From the NCBI RefSeq assembly GCF_040412425.1, contig NC_089753.1, forward strand, positions 43,533,913-43,597,912: a stretch of 64,000 nt of DNA, written 5' to 3'. The notes under the pieces were generated by a model. It had not been told where the DNA came from and ran no database searches. It was given only the letters and a program-made list of their open reading frames with translations. The number at the start of each line of letters is the position of its first letter. Within the stretch, counting starts at the first letter, position 1. This DNA comes from Macrobrachium rosenbergii (Eukaryota; Arthropoda; Malacostraca; Decapoda; Palaemonidae). Positions 36,501-48,429 of this stretch are shown piece after piece. The translations under genes were made by a program, and so were the position numbers.

Positions 36501-39500
36501 ATAACTCAGTAAAAAACTAAAAAAACTAAAGTTTACAGATCATCCTGTTGAATCCATACCAGATTTTCTGACCAGATATTCCTCATCCTCTCTCTTCACA
36601 TATCCAAATCACCTCAATCTTTGAGAATAAAGTCATTGTTTGAGATTATTTTTTGGTCACATCATTTAAAAATCTCATTTTCCTTGTTAGTGCCCATGTT
36701 TCTGCTGTTTAGAATAGTATAGGTCTTGTGTACCCATCAAAAGTCCTTGTTTTCTCTACCAGTGGGCTATTTTTATTTATGAGTAGTCTATCTATCTCCA
36801 CTTCATCCATCCTGCATTTTTGCTCTTATTGCTGTTTCAGCTCATGCTTCATAGTAGAGTGTCTCCAAGGTAAAAGAAATTATCTGCCTTATTGAATTCT
36901 CAATAGGCATGTCGACTCCCTGTCCTTCCTAGTGTGCTCTTATACATTTCATGCATTGAAAATCTTACTCCATCTATATTTTTAATCCTTGTCATCTCTT
37001 GTGACACCATTTGTTATATTCTGCTCACAGTAGAGTTCACTCCCACACCTTCCCCCCAGCAATCATGTGGCCACTTTCCTGATTAGTTTTTCTTGTGCCT
37101 CCTTTCCATTGATCATTAGCTCTTCTACCTTTAAATATTTCCCTCCCAACTTCTTTCTTAGTTTCTATTGTTGATACTAGGTAATCTTCTTAGTTTATAG
37201 TGTTGATACTAGGTAATTTTCTTAGTTTCTATTGTTGATACTAGGTAATCTGAATAAAGGAGCTCCCAGGGGATCACTTTTCTGCAGTGGTTTGTAGCAT
37301 CTTCTGTTTATTTCAAATCCTCTGATACACTTACCATTGTCTTCAGTCTAGTCTAGTTACTGTTACCCTCTACCTTTATAATGTCAATTTAATCATATGT
37401 CTTGGTACTCATGTCAAATGCCCTGTGAAGATTCACAAATAAGTGATTCATTCTTTTTGTGTGAGTGTGTGCGTGTGTGTGTGGTACTTTTCTTGTGGTA
37501 GCCGCATTGTAAGACTGTTTCTTTTGTTGATCTTTTTGGTATGAATCCAAACTGACGGTTAGTGATTTTACCATTGCTCCTCAAGCCTTTCCTCCAGCAC
37601 TTTTTTTCCAATATTTTCATAGCATACTTAAGGAGTCCTATTCCTTTGTAATTTTTACATTGCAACACACCCCTTTTCCATTGTATACCATTACTGTAAA
37701 TATCTTTTTCTACTCTTCTAGTCCGGTATACTCTTTTGTCAAGTTTTATACAGTCAATCTCTTCATTTCCTCATTTCCTCCTCATTTCCATTCTTATTCT
37801 TCCTTTCACTCATTACCAATCTTTCTCACCCATTCTGTTGACAGTATTGTCATGAGATGCTCTCACTTGAATGTTATAGGTGTGCTTCACGTAATGGTTA
37901 TAGAAGCGTAGAGCTTTGTTTTAATCATTTCTAATTTTTTGTGCATTATCATCATTATTTTTCCTTTAATTGATATCTGCTGTGTATACCTGACATGTTC
38001 TGGTCAGTGCAAAGTGTAAGCTGTGTATATGTATCCCTTTGGCCCATATTCTCTCTTTCTACCTGTTTTTCTTATCAGTGTTTGATCACTGAAACAACAC
38101 ATACCTACCAATAGTTATTACTATAGGTGGTGTTCATAGTTTCCTAAGGTTCTACAGTATCATTCGGTTCTTCTGATTTTAAAATCATTTATCATGCAAA
38201 AAAATTTTTCTCTCCTTTTCTGTATTAGCTTTCATGCTGTTCAGTTCCTCTCTGGATAATATAGTGCTACAGATGATTTGATAACAGATAATTGAACATT
38301 TATTGCATAAAAAATATGCTGGTTTAGAGTCAACCCCAAAAATTCTGGGATGTATTTCAGGTTTAGGCCTATATTTGCTGGAGAAGGCAACCCCCAAAAA
38401 TAAGGGGGGGGGGGCACCACTTCCCTTACAAATGCATATCAAATGCAATATTTACAATTAAACTTTTCAGTAATCAAGATTTAGCCAACATAGTCCAAAT
38501 AAACTGATGTACCTACCAGTTGACATCACTTGTAGCCTACAAAAATAAACATGCATTATGTAGCAGAACCATAAGACCAAACCACTTCCATCATTACCCT
38601 GCCATCAGTACCCTACCATATTCTTACAGGCTTTGTAATTTTTGCCGAAACATCACAAATTTTATTTGTTATTAGGTCAACAGCTGGCTGCTTGGTGTTG
38701 GTGGTACCACTGTCATGCCAATCAACTGTTGCAAATGGTTGGTGTGCAGGACTGAAGTTTTCTACTACTGTAAAGTTGCAGTGTGTAAACCATTGTGATT
38801 TTACTATTCAGTAATCCCTATGGTAGTTAGATACCAAACATGAGTTCCAGTAGGAGGTAAATATGGTGGCTGCGAGAATTACAGAAAGTAGTGTACAAGT
38901 ATTAGTCACATCAGTTGATAAGAATGAACTTCAGTAGGAAATAATTTTGGTGGGCTGCAAGAGTTATGGCAAGTGGTGTACGGTGACTGTTAGGCAGGCA
39001 GTTTCTTGTTCACCCCTTAGTGGTAAAGATTCACTTTTTACATTCGATGTACAATTCAACACATGGTCTTAGAGAGATATGTTTGAGCTTTAAATGTCAA
39101 CTTTTATGCTGGCATATACTGTGTTAACATCCTTTTACCAGTACTCATTGTCCATACTTATCCTCTTTGTAGGCAGAATAAGCTATTGGAATTTTTGTTG
39201 AAATTCAAAATAACCTTTACTGTATTATGTTACTTGAACAGGCTATCACATCATTTAACCTTCACCTCTTGGAAGTTTCATTATCATTGCTTAATGCTCA
39301 TGTGTAAGACAAAAACAGGTTCTGGTTCCCACACCCTCAAGATCAGTCATAATTGGAATATACCTTATGTTTGAACTTACTTTTTTATTTACAAGGTTAC
39401 TTTTTTTTCATTAACACTTCCTAAAATTGACATACTTGCCTATTTTGTACAGAGTTGGCAAGCCAAATTAATTGCATTGCACTTTTGGGGATGATGCCAC

Positions 39501-42500
39501 CAGTAGTAAAGGGGTTGATGTCATCAGTAGATAGAAGTCCCTTTTTACGGTAAAATTTAACAAATTTTGCAACTTTTCTGGCATTTGTATTTCTATTTTT
39601 ATCTTCTTAAGGAAGGACCCATCAGTGATGAATAAAACCAAAGAGATGAAATATACTTTTTAATAAATGGAATGTAATTTTGGTGGTATGTTTGATCAAA
39701 TTTGCTCAAGTAGGGTTTATGGGCATAATAGTTAGGTTGGACATTTTTACAGGAGGACATAGAAGGGAAACTTGAAATACAGCTTCGTACTCCTGAAGGT
39801 ATTCATTTGCGCACTTCAGATGGAGGTACAATATCTGTTCATCAGATACCAGACAATATACCTGTAGCAGGAATAAAACGGCGGCAAGATGATTCTGTTG
39901 TGCAAGCAAGTTCTGCTCTCCTCACTTTACAGAAAGGGGGTTCTAAGAAGGTAAGTGCTCCAAGGTTATACATTAAAAGTGGTGTATGTTTTACATTCTT
40001 TATTCATTCTTTTACTTTCTATTGTAACCATTTCTGCTGTGAGAAGGTTAATAGAAACCCAATAACAGTTAGCTTGACATGAAATGAAATGTCGTAATGA
40101 ACTTGACATCCTACACGACATTCCCCCGTGCTCTCTCAGTAACTCATAAATTGCCTTTTGAACAAATGTTTATAGTACAATTGGCTATCATTTTTTTAAT
40201 GAATGTATGTGTTCATAGAATATTAGTAGGAAAAATAAAAATATAAATTATCAAAGAAATTCCTAAAATTTTGACAGTAGCACTGAGAGAAGTGGAAGTC
40301 TGTTTTATGACTGGAATAAAATGTCCTTAAATACAGTAGATTGAACAAGGTCATACAATATACAATAAACTCCCTGAAGAAAAAAAAAGCAAATGCCTCT
40401 TGTCATTCCTTTTGCTAAACTTTGTCCCCTGAGAAGCTTAATCTGGAGACAGACCTTACCTCAACAACAAGAAATAATGTGGGTCTACAGATGTAGGATA
40501 CTTGAATTGGTCACAAGGTCACCCCAGACCTTCGCATCTGCATTACTCCTATTTATTCTCCAATAGAGAAAAAACAGCAGTGGAGAGAACAGTAAAAAAA
40601 AATACAAACAAAAAACCAAACAAAGGAATGCATTGGAATTCTAATATAAAAATTTAGGTAAAAAAAAATAAGTGCTGGGACCTATGAGGTCATACAGTGC
40701 TGAAAATGTTGAAACAATTGTTAGGAAAGGGTGGAAAGTAAGATGGAAGAGAATATGAATAGAGGTACAGTAAAAGGAATGAAGGGTTGCAGCTAGGGGC
40801 TGAAGGGACTCTGCAAAGAACCTTAAGTGATGCCTACAGTGCACTGTGTGAGGTACACTGACAGCACTACCCCCCCCCCATGGGGACAAAGGAATGTAAA
40901 TGCACCTACATTCATCAAGTGACACGTTACAAGTGGGCTGGAATCCTCATCCTCTCAATAGTTCCACCACAGAGCTAACCTTGTTACTACATTCATTCTA
41001 CTGTTTGGCTATGCATGAAAGATATTCTCCATTTAATACTAAAATAATAATAATATCGTTTATTTCAGCTCATATGCTTGGAATATGCAAAGTAGAGACA
41101 ATGGCTATGCATGATAATCTGCAATATCCTCACTTTTGCTGAAGTAGAGAAAATAGTATTCATAATACTTAATGGTAATGACTGTAACATATTTAGAATA
41201 AAAAATGCGCGGAAGTTTTCGGCGCATCGAGTTTTCTGTACAGCTTATAATCAAGGCCACCAAAAATAGATCGATCTTTCATTGGTCTTGGTATAATGCT
41301 GTATGAGCTGTGGCCCTTGGTGGCCTGTGTTGTTGCATTGCCAGAAGCATGATCATGACTAACTTTAACCTTAAATAATATAAAAACTACTGGGGCTAGA
41401 GGCCTGCAATTTGGCATTTTTTATGATTGGAGGGTTGATGATCAACATACCAATTTGCAGCCCTCTAGCTTCAGTAGTTTTTAAGCTCTGAGGGCAGATA
41501 GAAAAAAGTGCAGACTGACAGACAAAGCTGGTGCAATTTTTTTTTTTCAAAAACTAAAACATTAAAAATGATAACCATTAAAAAAACCACGTAAATCAAT
41601 TTCCGGCTAGGGACCTTAGGTGGTTACAGAAGTCAGGTCCAGAAGGGTAAATATGAAAAGTGAAAAAAGCAAAACTCAGTAAGAATAATAATAATCACAG
41701 CAATAATAAAAATATTAATAAATGTAGAAATACAATAATAATAATAGTAATTAATAAATGTAGAAATATAATAATAATAATAGTAATAACAGATTCTGCA
41801 GATGACTCTTAATTGCAAAAATAGAGATTAAGTATACACAGCAACTCAGGCCGCCAGTGTGAAGGAAGATAACGTTATTTATGGAACAGACGCCTCATTA
41901 TCCCATCTTTCCTACATTTTAGATCTTCTTCTCGCCTCACTGCTTAGGATGCTTTGTATGAGCGACTTGCTGCTGTTTCTCATTTGGGTGATCAGACTAG
42001 ACATTGTTTGCCTAACAGTGATTTTTAAATTATCCAGACGGTTTTCTGTGAACATCTGCATGATGGAGTGGCAGCAAGGCGTGTTGGTGAGGTGTCTCAG
42101 CATGTCATTGTGAACAACAGTGATATGTCTCATGGCCTCTCGGGCATAGTTTGTCCAAAGGGAGCACCCATATGTGCTGTAGCAGTATGAGCAGAAGAGC
42201 AGCAGTGTTGTGTCTCGGTGACAAAAGGCAATCCTCCTTACAATCATGTTGCCAGTTGCGCATAGTTTACGACACCTCTGTTCTGTGTCTGCCATATCTT
42301 TTAGGTCATCTGTGGTGACATGGCCCAAATATGGAAATTCATGCACTAATTCCAGACGGTGATTTCCGAGGAAAATTTTTGGTTCTGTAAATATGCTTAA
42401 GTGATCTCGGGAGCAGCGACATGCACTGGGTCTTGGTTTTCTAATATAGGATATCAAATTAATCTCCACATCTGCAGCAAGTGTTGAGTAGTCGCTGGAG

Positions 42501-45500
42501 ACCTTGCACTGATGGGGAAATCAGAACCATATCGTCGGCGTAACAGAGGCTGTTTGATATTGTTTCATTGAAAGTGCATTCGATTGGGAGTGAGTTCAGT
42601 TTGACATTCAGGGCATCTGTGTACGTATTAAACAGGTATAGAGAGAGAATGCCCCCTTGCTGGAGCTTGTTTAGGGAGCCGAAATTGTACGACAATACGT
42701 TACCCCTTTTGACACAGAATTGCTGTGTGGAGAATCAGCAGTATAAATTGACAATCAAATATCAAGGTGTGCCTCTTTTGTGCAGCTTAAGGAAGAGCAT
42801 CAGGCAGTTTACTCTGTCAGATGCTTTTCTCACATCTACAAATCATAGGAAAATAGGAGAGGCTGATGATAGGTAATAGTTCAGTAATTCTTTCAGTATG
42901 TAGATGCAGGTGTCAGTTGAGTGGTTTGCTTTAAATCCAAGAACCGACTCAAGTATCTTCGACACAGTTGTAGTAATTGCAATCGGGCAGTAATTGCCAG
43001 GGTCAGCTGCATCCTTTAGCTTGCTTTTGATTAATGGTATTAAGTGAACTAAGAGTAGGGAGTCTGGGATAAACTGGTGAATTATGCATGCATTGAATAG
43101 GGCAGCTAGCAAAATGTAAATTATTGGGTGGCAGATTGAAAGCTTATGCAGGAAGACCACCGCAGCCAGGTGATTTATTATTAGGTAAATTGTATATGGC
43201 ATTGCTGATGTTACCTGGCGTAATACGATCAGTGAAATGAAATTTAATGCTATCAGTAAGAGGGTTATCTACTTCCCTTCGAGAGTCTTGGTCATTTATA
43301 CAATTCAGGATAGCGCTGAAGTGATTGCCCCACATTCTTGCGATAGCCTCGTCAGCAACGGCTTCTACTCCCTGTTATAGCTTCTTAGTTTTGGGATCGA
43401 GGGACTGAATGTCAATCCAAAGATGAGGGTAATCGCCAAATTCTAAATTTCTAGACATTGCATCAGCTCTTAGTTGCTTTTCATTTATTGTGCAATGCTA
43501 AAGAGCAAGGTTGAACTGTGCTCTCGCCTGTCTCAGTAGCAATGCAGTGTCCTTCCCTTGGGCTACCATTTTGCCTCCACAGTAAAAACATTTCTCGTGA
43601 ATGTGTATACAGATCTTTAACCAAGTCACTCCAGCCAGGTATATTACGGGAGTTGCCTTGATGAATTCTAAAGGTATCCCTGCCAGCGGCAAGCATAGCG
43701 GATATTACTGGATGCAAATAGAATTCTTTAGGATCTCTCCTATGGTGGTCATTTCTACATTTTGGGTTAGTGCAAAGTAAGGCAGCTGCCAGTTGAACTA
43801 TTGACCGCAACCTATTTTTTGTGGTCACCCTAAAGGATCTGGTTTCCTAGTGGTTTTTAAAGTCCCAGTTAACAGCAGGTAGGCGATCTGTCAGTGGGTT
43901 CACGGTAGGGAGGGCTTAGGCATTGAATGACACCTGTAAGGGGATGTGATTGTAGCCTTTTGCAAGATCGTAGCGAAAGTTGCAGGTTAGAATTGAATCA
44001 TGGTGTGGAGATGTGATGCAGTGGTCCAACCAGGAGATTGTAATTGTGTCCGTTACGTTTTGTACATAGGTATAGGAGAGGAAGGGACAATCATTATATC
44101 ACTAATTTGGAGAGCATGATTTTGACAGAAGTGAGTAAGTTTGTTACAAAATTGTTTTGTGGGATGAGAACTAAGGTCCCAATTATACAGATATGATTAG
44201 CAGTAGATTGTGAATAATGTTGTGTAATTCACCTAGGAACATGCAGTATTAATCAAAATTATTATTTTCCCGGGCCATATAAACATTAATTACTGTTAGT
44301 ATTAGGATCTTAGAGTCCCGTACTGTCACTTGAAGCTCCAGCAATCTAGAACTCCTATAAGTCATCACATTCACTATATTGTCTAAAGATTTATGCTACA
44401 GGAAAGACAGGCCCCCTTTCGGGTGACCGGTTATAATGTGATCTGTAACGTGCATCGATGAGGTCGGGAAGGCTCTGAAGTCTTCATGCACTGAATTGCA
44501 GATGACAAGGTCATGTGGCCATAGGAGCGATTCTTGTAATGCAATGATGCCACTGAAGTGTTTGCAGAACATGTTAAGGACAGGAATTTTCAGCTTGGGG
44601 CCAAAAATATTCCATGAAATTATATATAATGTATCTATGGCTCCTCACAAAATTGGGAAATGAATGAGTTGATCATTTGTGTGGTTGGGGGTGGCTGGCA
44701 GGGGTGGGCAGTCGCTTGCCATGGGAGGTTGGCTGGCACTTGTGGTAGAAGGTGAGCCAACACCCATATCCCTGCATGGGGTATCAGTAAGTACCCCGGG
44801 GGATGGGGTCCCAGATTAGGTAAGACTTACAGCGGGGGATCCTTTCCAGCACCACGCCACAAGTTGATTTCCACTGTAAATCGGTGTTTTCCAGTTATCA
44901 GCGATTTAAGGTGCCATAACTTGATGCCTATTCTCGCTGTTAGTGCCGTAACTTCATGCAACATGAAGTTATGGCGCTGTAAAACGCTGTTACCGGCACT
45001 GAAAAAGCGCCGTAAGATCGAATCCACTGTAAATTAGCGTCGCTGTAAGTTGGACCGAAATTCTCACCTTGAAGAACACCGAGGTGTTGAAATAGGCAGG
45101 TAATCCTGCAAGCCACTTTGTTTAATTTTGCATGGGAGATCGTGGAAGATAAGAGGGTTGGAGCCCATGAGAAACTTGGCTCTCTCTACTGTGGTGTCTG
45201 GCTTCACCGATGAGCTCAAATTGTGAATAACATGACATCTCTTCTCAGGTTTTGGGTGAGGTGATTCAGGATTGTTGGGGTTTGGTCCAGGGGGCAAATG
45301 AGAGGCTCTTTTCTCTTTTCTACTGGCTTGTGTCTACCAGCTGCCAATCCCCTCATGATAATTCTCATCATCATCATGACAGGGGGGTTGGGGGGAAGGT
45401 AAGGTTGGAAGACTCATGAGGGCTGGTGATCTTCACTGAGGACCTATCTTCCACCAGAAGCAATGGGGAGGGATGGGAGGTTGGGAGTTCAATGGTCCCC

Positions 45501-47897
45501 TCCGATAGGTCTATGGGTTATGTGGGAGCTTCATCCGGGGAAGAGAGCGCGATTCCCATTTGGGAGGGTACGGTCACCTCAACCTCACATCGCATCTCCA
45601 CTTCTCTTGTGTTGTTGGGTGGCGAGGAAATAATAGTTGCCTCTTTCAAAGGAGTCTGGTGGCTTGCTGTAGGACTAGCTATTCCTGTACCCCTTTGATC
45701 ACATCCCAGATCAGTGAAAGATTTTTATTTGTTTCCACAGTTTTAAGACTTGAATGATTCCTGTCATCCTTTGATCATGTCCCAAATCTGTGAAAATTTG
45801 TCATTTGTTTCCTCAGTTTTTTGACAGAGAGAACTTTCTGTTAGGAAGGCATTTTCTGCCGCATGGTACACTATAGGCAGGCTTAGATCAGCAGGCCCCT
45901 TTGGAGGCAGATTATAAGGGTCATCAGCATAGATTTTCACTGAGCAGGTCCTTAGCCACTTAGTGGTATCTGATATTTTCTTGAGAGGGGATAAGCTTTA
46001 TGTGGATCGCTCCCGGTGAATGGAATCTGGTATCAGGTCTTTGCATTCTGTATATGCAACGTTAATTTCCTCATTGGAGAAGGCTGGACTGACAGATTTT
46101 ATAGCAGACTCGACGTCGGAATGGTTCGATTGGTAGTGCATAAAGTAAAGACAATTGTTCGCGAGTACTGTACAAAACTTGTGCGTGAGGCAAAGGTATC
46201 GTTAGGTGCAAGGGTCACTCGTGCGATGGTTGGAGGTTGGTTGGGTGACATTTTTCAAGTAAAGGGATGGCCATGCACTAACACATACACAGCACTTTTT
46301 TACCAACTACTCAGGGCCAGTAGGTTTCGATAAGTTATAACTTGAAAGATTTCAAAGGAAATTAAAAATGCATCAGTTTAATTCCCATAGGAACAAGTCC
46401 CAAATTATGATTGGCAGTCATGGAAAACAGCCCAATCGCATACTGTACATAAAAATAGCCCAGTCGCATACATAAAATTATGTACTGTACAAAAATAATT
46501 TTTTGGTCCCTATTGGCTTATCCTATGCAGAGAAAACTTTCAATGATGAACCGACATGGGTGTGGTGAAAATATGAGCTTCATGTGGTAATATTTTCTTG
46601 ATTGATGGTAGTAGCAGCAGCAGTAGTAGTAGTAATTATTTTTTAAATTGTTGCTTTTTATACTTGCAGAACTTTTTGGTAAAATTTTTCCTAGAAAATG
46701 TTAAAGTGATGTCAATGCTTTGAGGTTCCTGTTATAAATATTATGCACACTTGTAAGTTTAGTATTGTAATGTAAACAGTCTGCATACTGTATGGGAACT
46801 GTAATTAATGATAATCAGCCATCTCAGCTTTGTCATACCTCTCTCAAGTAGTTGAGCTCTTAGCCCAATGCTGGAGGAATTTTACTAATGTGTAAATACT
46901 TAATGTGGTTTCCAAGCAAACATAAAGCCAACATTTGCCCTTGTATCATAAGACTGTCCCAAGTCTTGACCTAATAAACGTTGAATTGTATGAGTGGTGT
47001 AGCTTTAATAAGAAAAAATTTTATGCTTCATTTTTATGTACTTGATTATTTTTCTTTTTCCAGACAACATCACCACGAAGACCTTTAACAGGAGCTTTAG
47101 CCAAAAAAGTTAAAGAGCCTTTAAATGAAAACACTGCCTCTTTTAGCTTTATGACATGGCTTGGAAGTGTCACAGAAAGAATTAACCAAGCAATGCACTT
47201 TGGATTTAGTGGTAAACCTGAACCACTTGTTTTTCACATGCCCAAGTTATTTTTTGATTGTCTTATGGAAAGAATAAATGCTAGATCAAAGAAGAAAAGA
47301 CTTCCCAACTTGACACAGCAGTTCCAAAGAAGAGATGCTGTCCCTCTTGGTAAATTTACAAAGTACACTTGGAAAATTGTTGATGACATGCACGTTCGTC
47401 AGATCTTTGATATTCCAAATATGAGACTTGAAACAACGCGCAGTTTCATTCAGAATCGTGACGGAACTTATAGATTGTTCCAGAGACCTGAAGAGGACAA
47501 TATATTTGCAAAGGGATCACCTAACCAACCTCTGATACAGCCTAAAGAATACATAACTAGACTCAGAGTGGGACCATGTGGCTTAGGGCATAAGGACCCT
47601 ACACCTTTTATCATAGAATGGATTCCAGACATCTTACCAAAATCTTCCATAGGGGAGCTGAGAATAAAATTTGAATTTGATCACTTTGTCAGTGGTCAGC
47701 TCATTACCATGAGAGATGTAAGAGGAACTGTCAAAGGCCCTCTCATCGCACCCAGACCACAACAGCAACACCAACAGCAGACCACAGTGCAAGCATCAGC
47801 TCAGCGAATTTCAGCAACAGAACATGTTATAAGTATACCGATTACTTCAGAGGCTATGCAGTCACCTGAAAACATAGCCACCATACTTACTTTCTAA
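30373..47897 (+). CDS. C2orf42: C2orf42 homologue, seven coding exons, 706 residues
   Basis: This is a conserved animal protein of unknown molecular function. Exons: 30373-30585, 31419-31619, 32367-32618, 34630-34811, 35551-35791, 39753-39950, 47064-47897. All introns are GT-AG and the joins keep frame (phase 0 except the fourth exon, which ends two bases into a codon). Residues 25-44 form a Cys4 zinc-ribbon-like unit (CHKC...CKNKSC). Residues 235-256 form CxC-x16-CxH, the SWIM zinc-finger pattern. Residues about 285-330 are Ser/Asp-rich linker. The last exon carries the most conserved block (FMTWLGSVTERI, RSFIQNRDGTY, FIIEWIPDILPK, IGELRIKFEF) and a Gln-rich tail. The vertebrate protein, as I remember it, is shorter (about 570 residues); the extra length lies mainly in the fifth and sixth exons. 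No stops or frameshifts occur, unlike the retroelements around it, so it looks functional. Confidence 0.93.
31419..31619 (+). CDS. C2orf42: C2orf42 homologue, coding exon 2
   Basis: Acceptor CATTCCAG, 67 codons in phase 0, donor CTG|GTATGA. It includes YSVRVRDKGPDYRGFVQL, a block conserved with the vertebrate protein, and ends in RCYVEPC. Confidence 0.93.
32367..32618 (+). CDS. C2orf42: C2orf42 homologue, coding exon 3
   Basis: Acceptor CTTTTCAG, 84 codons in phase 0, donor CAACAG|GTAAGA. It includes NSVLNSL, IWQLATETPGPLVQRVSKNI and VVKCK, all near-identical to the vertebrate protein. It starts without a Met, so a start-codon-based ORF scan misses it. Confidence 0.92.
33060..34480 (-). other. 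Possible decayed retroelement gag in intron 3
   Basis: Minus-strand frames at 33305-33604, 33858-34058 and 34166-34468, with a further frame reading SPSSSKSVYVQVKGLDEDDI near 34100, look like pieces of one broken protein: a Ser-rich acidic part followed by a helical Leu/Lys-rich part. No domain was recognised. Placement in an intron and broken frames suggest a gag-type fossil, with low certainty. Confidence 0.25.
34630..34811 (+). CDS. C2orf42: C2orf42 homologue, coding exon 4 (SWIM-like zinc motif)
   Basis: Acceptor TGCTTTTCAG, 60 codons plus two bases, donor AAAG|GTAATG. It encodes YFCGCRAFK (C235, C237) and RKCVHLYACVVAFASD (C254, H256), a CxC-x16-CxH arrangement as in SWIM fingers. The split serine codon is completed by the first base of the next exon. 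Confidence 0.92.
35551..35791 (+). CDS. C2orf42: C2orf42 homologue, coding exon 5 (Ser/acidic linker)
   Basis: Acceptor TTTCATTCAG; donor CTCAG|GTGAGA. It is rich in Ser, Asp, Glu and Asn and weakly conserved, likely a disordered linker. The call rests on keeping frame with both neighbours and on the splice sites more than on homology. Confidence 0.82.
36530..37668 (-). pseudogene. Decayed LINE reverse transcriptase in intron 5
   Basis: On the minus strand, CKNYKGIGLLKYAMKILEK and then NRQFGFIPKRST (about 37668-37520) are the early RT blocks of non-LTR elements. Further along are GYTRPILF and TAETWAL (about 36750-36690), and FGYVKREDEEYLVRKSG near 36590-36540, the LINE C-terminal blocks. Frames shift repeatedly and stops intervene; the catalytic core is not recognisable. 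A (CA)n run interrupts it at about 37460-37485. It is an old insertion antisense to the host gene. Confidence 0.7.
38000..39700. other. Intron 5 remainder, nothing recognised
   Basis: No gene or clear repeat. A run of G lies at about 38404-38413. Confidence 0.45.
39753..39950 (+). CDS. C2orf42: C2orf42 homologue, coding exon 6
   Basis: Acceptor TTTTTACAG, 66 codons in phase 0, donor AAGAAG|GTAAGT (consensus). It contains a basic stretch (GIKRRQDD) and a Ser/Leu-rich end. There is little conservation I can recall; support comes from frame, splice sites and codon openness. The intron before it contains LINE debris. Confidence 0.8.
40633..40885 (-). repeat. Interspersed repeat R2, copy 2 (reverse) in intron 6
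   Basis: Reverse complement of the block at 13240-13550: AAGTGCTGGGACCTATGAGG, then GTTGAAACAATTG, GGGTTGCAGCTAGGG, CTGCAAAGAACCTTAAG, GCCTACAGTGCACTG in matching order. A C-run near 40870-40880 ends it. Confidence 0.75.
41204..41566 (-). repeat. Interspersed repeat R1, copy 4 (reverse) in intron 6
   Basis: Reverse-complement R1: AATGCGCGGAAGTTTTCGGC start, GTACAGCTTATAATCAAGGC, the internal inverted repeat at about 41382-41485, and CTGACAGACAAAG near 41514-41526. It lies antisense to the host gene. Confidence 0.8.
41685..41790. repeat. (AAT)-rich microsatellite
   Basis: Interrupted AAT/ATA repeats with two copies of TTAATAAATGTAGAAATA. Short compared with tracts left of 26.7 kb. Confidence 0.8.
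41910..44640 (-). pseudogene. LINE (non-LTR retrotransposon) ORF2: APE endonuclease plus RT, broken
   Basis: On the minus strand ISWNIFGPKLK (about 44610-44580) and IALQESLLWPHDL (about 44545-44505) are the opening motifs of an APE-type endonuclease. GHPKGGLSFL (about 44430-44398) and SWLDHCITSPHHDS (about 44036-43992) are its later catalytic blocks. RT blocks follow: NLPNNKSPGCGGLPA (about 43190-43145), PDSLLLVHLIPLIKSK and NYCPIAIT (about 43060-42970), and CYADDMVLISPS with the catalytic YADD at 42542-42531. A C-terminal segment runs to about 41912. Frameshifts and stops occur between blocks. It lies in intron 6 antisense to the gene. I cannot settle the clade. Confidence 0.82.
44700..46020 (-). 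pseudogene. Possible ORF1 of the same LINE, decayed
   Basis: Upstream (minus sense) of the endonuclease are Pro/Ser/Thr-rich frames: a 77-codon one at 45297-45064 starting MPPGPNPNNPESPHPKPEKR, and a stretch over 45700-45430 with few stops. Position and composition fit an ORF1, which would make the LINE about 4.1 kb. The foldback block at 44820-45055 interrupts it. No domain is recognised. Confidence 0.35.
44821..45056. repeat. Possible foldback element with CTTACAGCG ends
   Basis: The block begins CTTACAGCG and ends CGCTGTAAG (inverted 9-bp ends). Internally ACTTCATG-CAAC-ATGAAGT makes a palindrome, and CACTGTAAAT recurs near both ends. No target duplication could be fixed. It may be a small DNA element inserted in the LINE. 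Confidence 0.4.
46340..47040. other. Intron 6 end, nothing recognised
   Basis: A short (AGC)/(AGT) run lies at about 46608-46632. No other feature seen. Confidence 0.45.
47064..47897 (+). CDS. C2orf42: C2orf42 homologue, last coding exon
   Basis: Acceptor TTTTTCCAG, 277 codons then TAA. It holds the conserved C-terminal domain: FMTWLGSVTERINQAMHF, KPEPLVFHMPKLFFD, PLGKFTKYTWKI, RSFIQNRDGTY, PTPFIIEWIPDILPK, GELRIKFEF. A Gln-rich patch (QQQHQQQTT) precedes the end. No AATAAA is present in the next 300 bp; TATAAA at about 47941 or 48164 could serve for polyadenylation. The frame opens before the internal ATG at 47151, which should not be taken as the gene start. Confidence 0.95.
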   Translation, partial: TTSPRRPLTGALAKKVKEPLNENTASFSFMTWLGSVTERINQAMHFGFSGKPEPLVFHMPKLFFDCLMERINARSKKKRLPNLTQQFQRRDAVPLGKFTKYTWKIVDDMHVRQIFDIPNMRLETTRSFIQNRDGTYRLFQRPEEDNIFAKGSPNQPLIQPKEYITRLRVGPCGLGHKDPTPFIIEWIPDILPKSSIGELRIKFEFDHFVSGQLITMRDVRGTVKGPLIAPRPQQQHQQQTTVQASAQRISATEHVISIPITSEAMQSPENIATILTF

Positions 47898-48429
47898 GGG
47901 CTTGACCTTCTAGTCACACATTTTTAAATATGTACATAATTATAAATCCATATCATACACAAATTATAAAATGTTCATAGTGATTCTGTAGATTTGGCTG
48001 TCAGTCTTATCTTAGATTTCATGTAATTTGTAAAAAGTCTGTTTTTTAGATTCTTGTTATATTTTTGGAAAATATATTAATTCTAAAACTACTAAAATTC
48101 ATTTGACATTTTCATGTTAAAGTGTGATGTTAGATGGAAGTTAAAAAAATTGTAATTTGGCGTATATAAAAAAGTGCATAATTAACAAGATTGGTGTGTT
48201 TCATACTGTACTATATGAATTCCCATTTCATTCGACTCGCTAATGAGGTAAATTCTGATGGAGACCATCCGTACTTGAGACCAGTGAGGCCAAGTGGGCC
48301 TAATTCCAATATCTTGTGCATCTCACAGCTCATATTAATTTCTTCATGGAGAGAGGGCTGATCAATGATTAAGAGAAAATATTGCTGTAATATATGTTAA
48401 TTTGTTAGAAATTGCTACACATCTTTAAG

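Noticed and set aside
47151..47897. A single-exon 248-residue gene starting at the internal ATG
   Set aside because: The frame is open back to the splice acceptor at 47063, and the encoded block is the C-terminal domain of the C2orf42 homologue.
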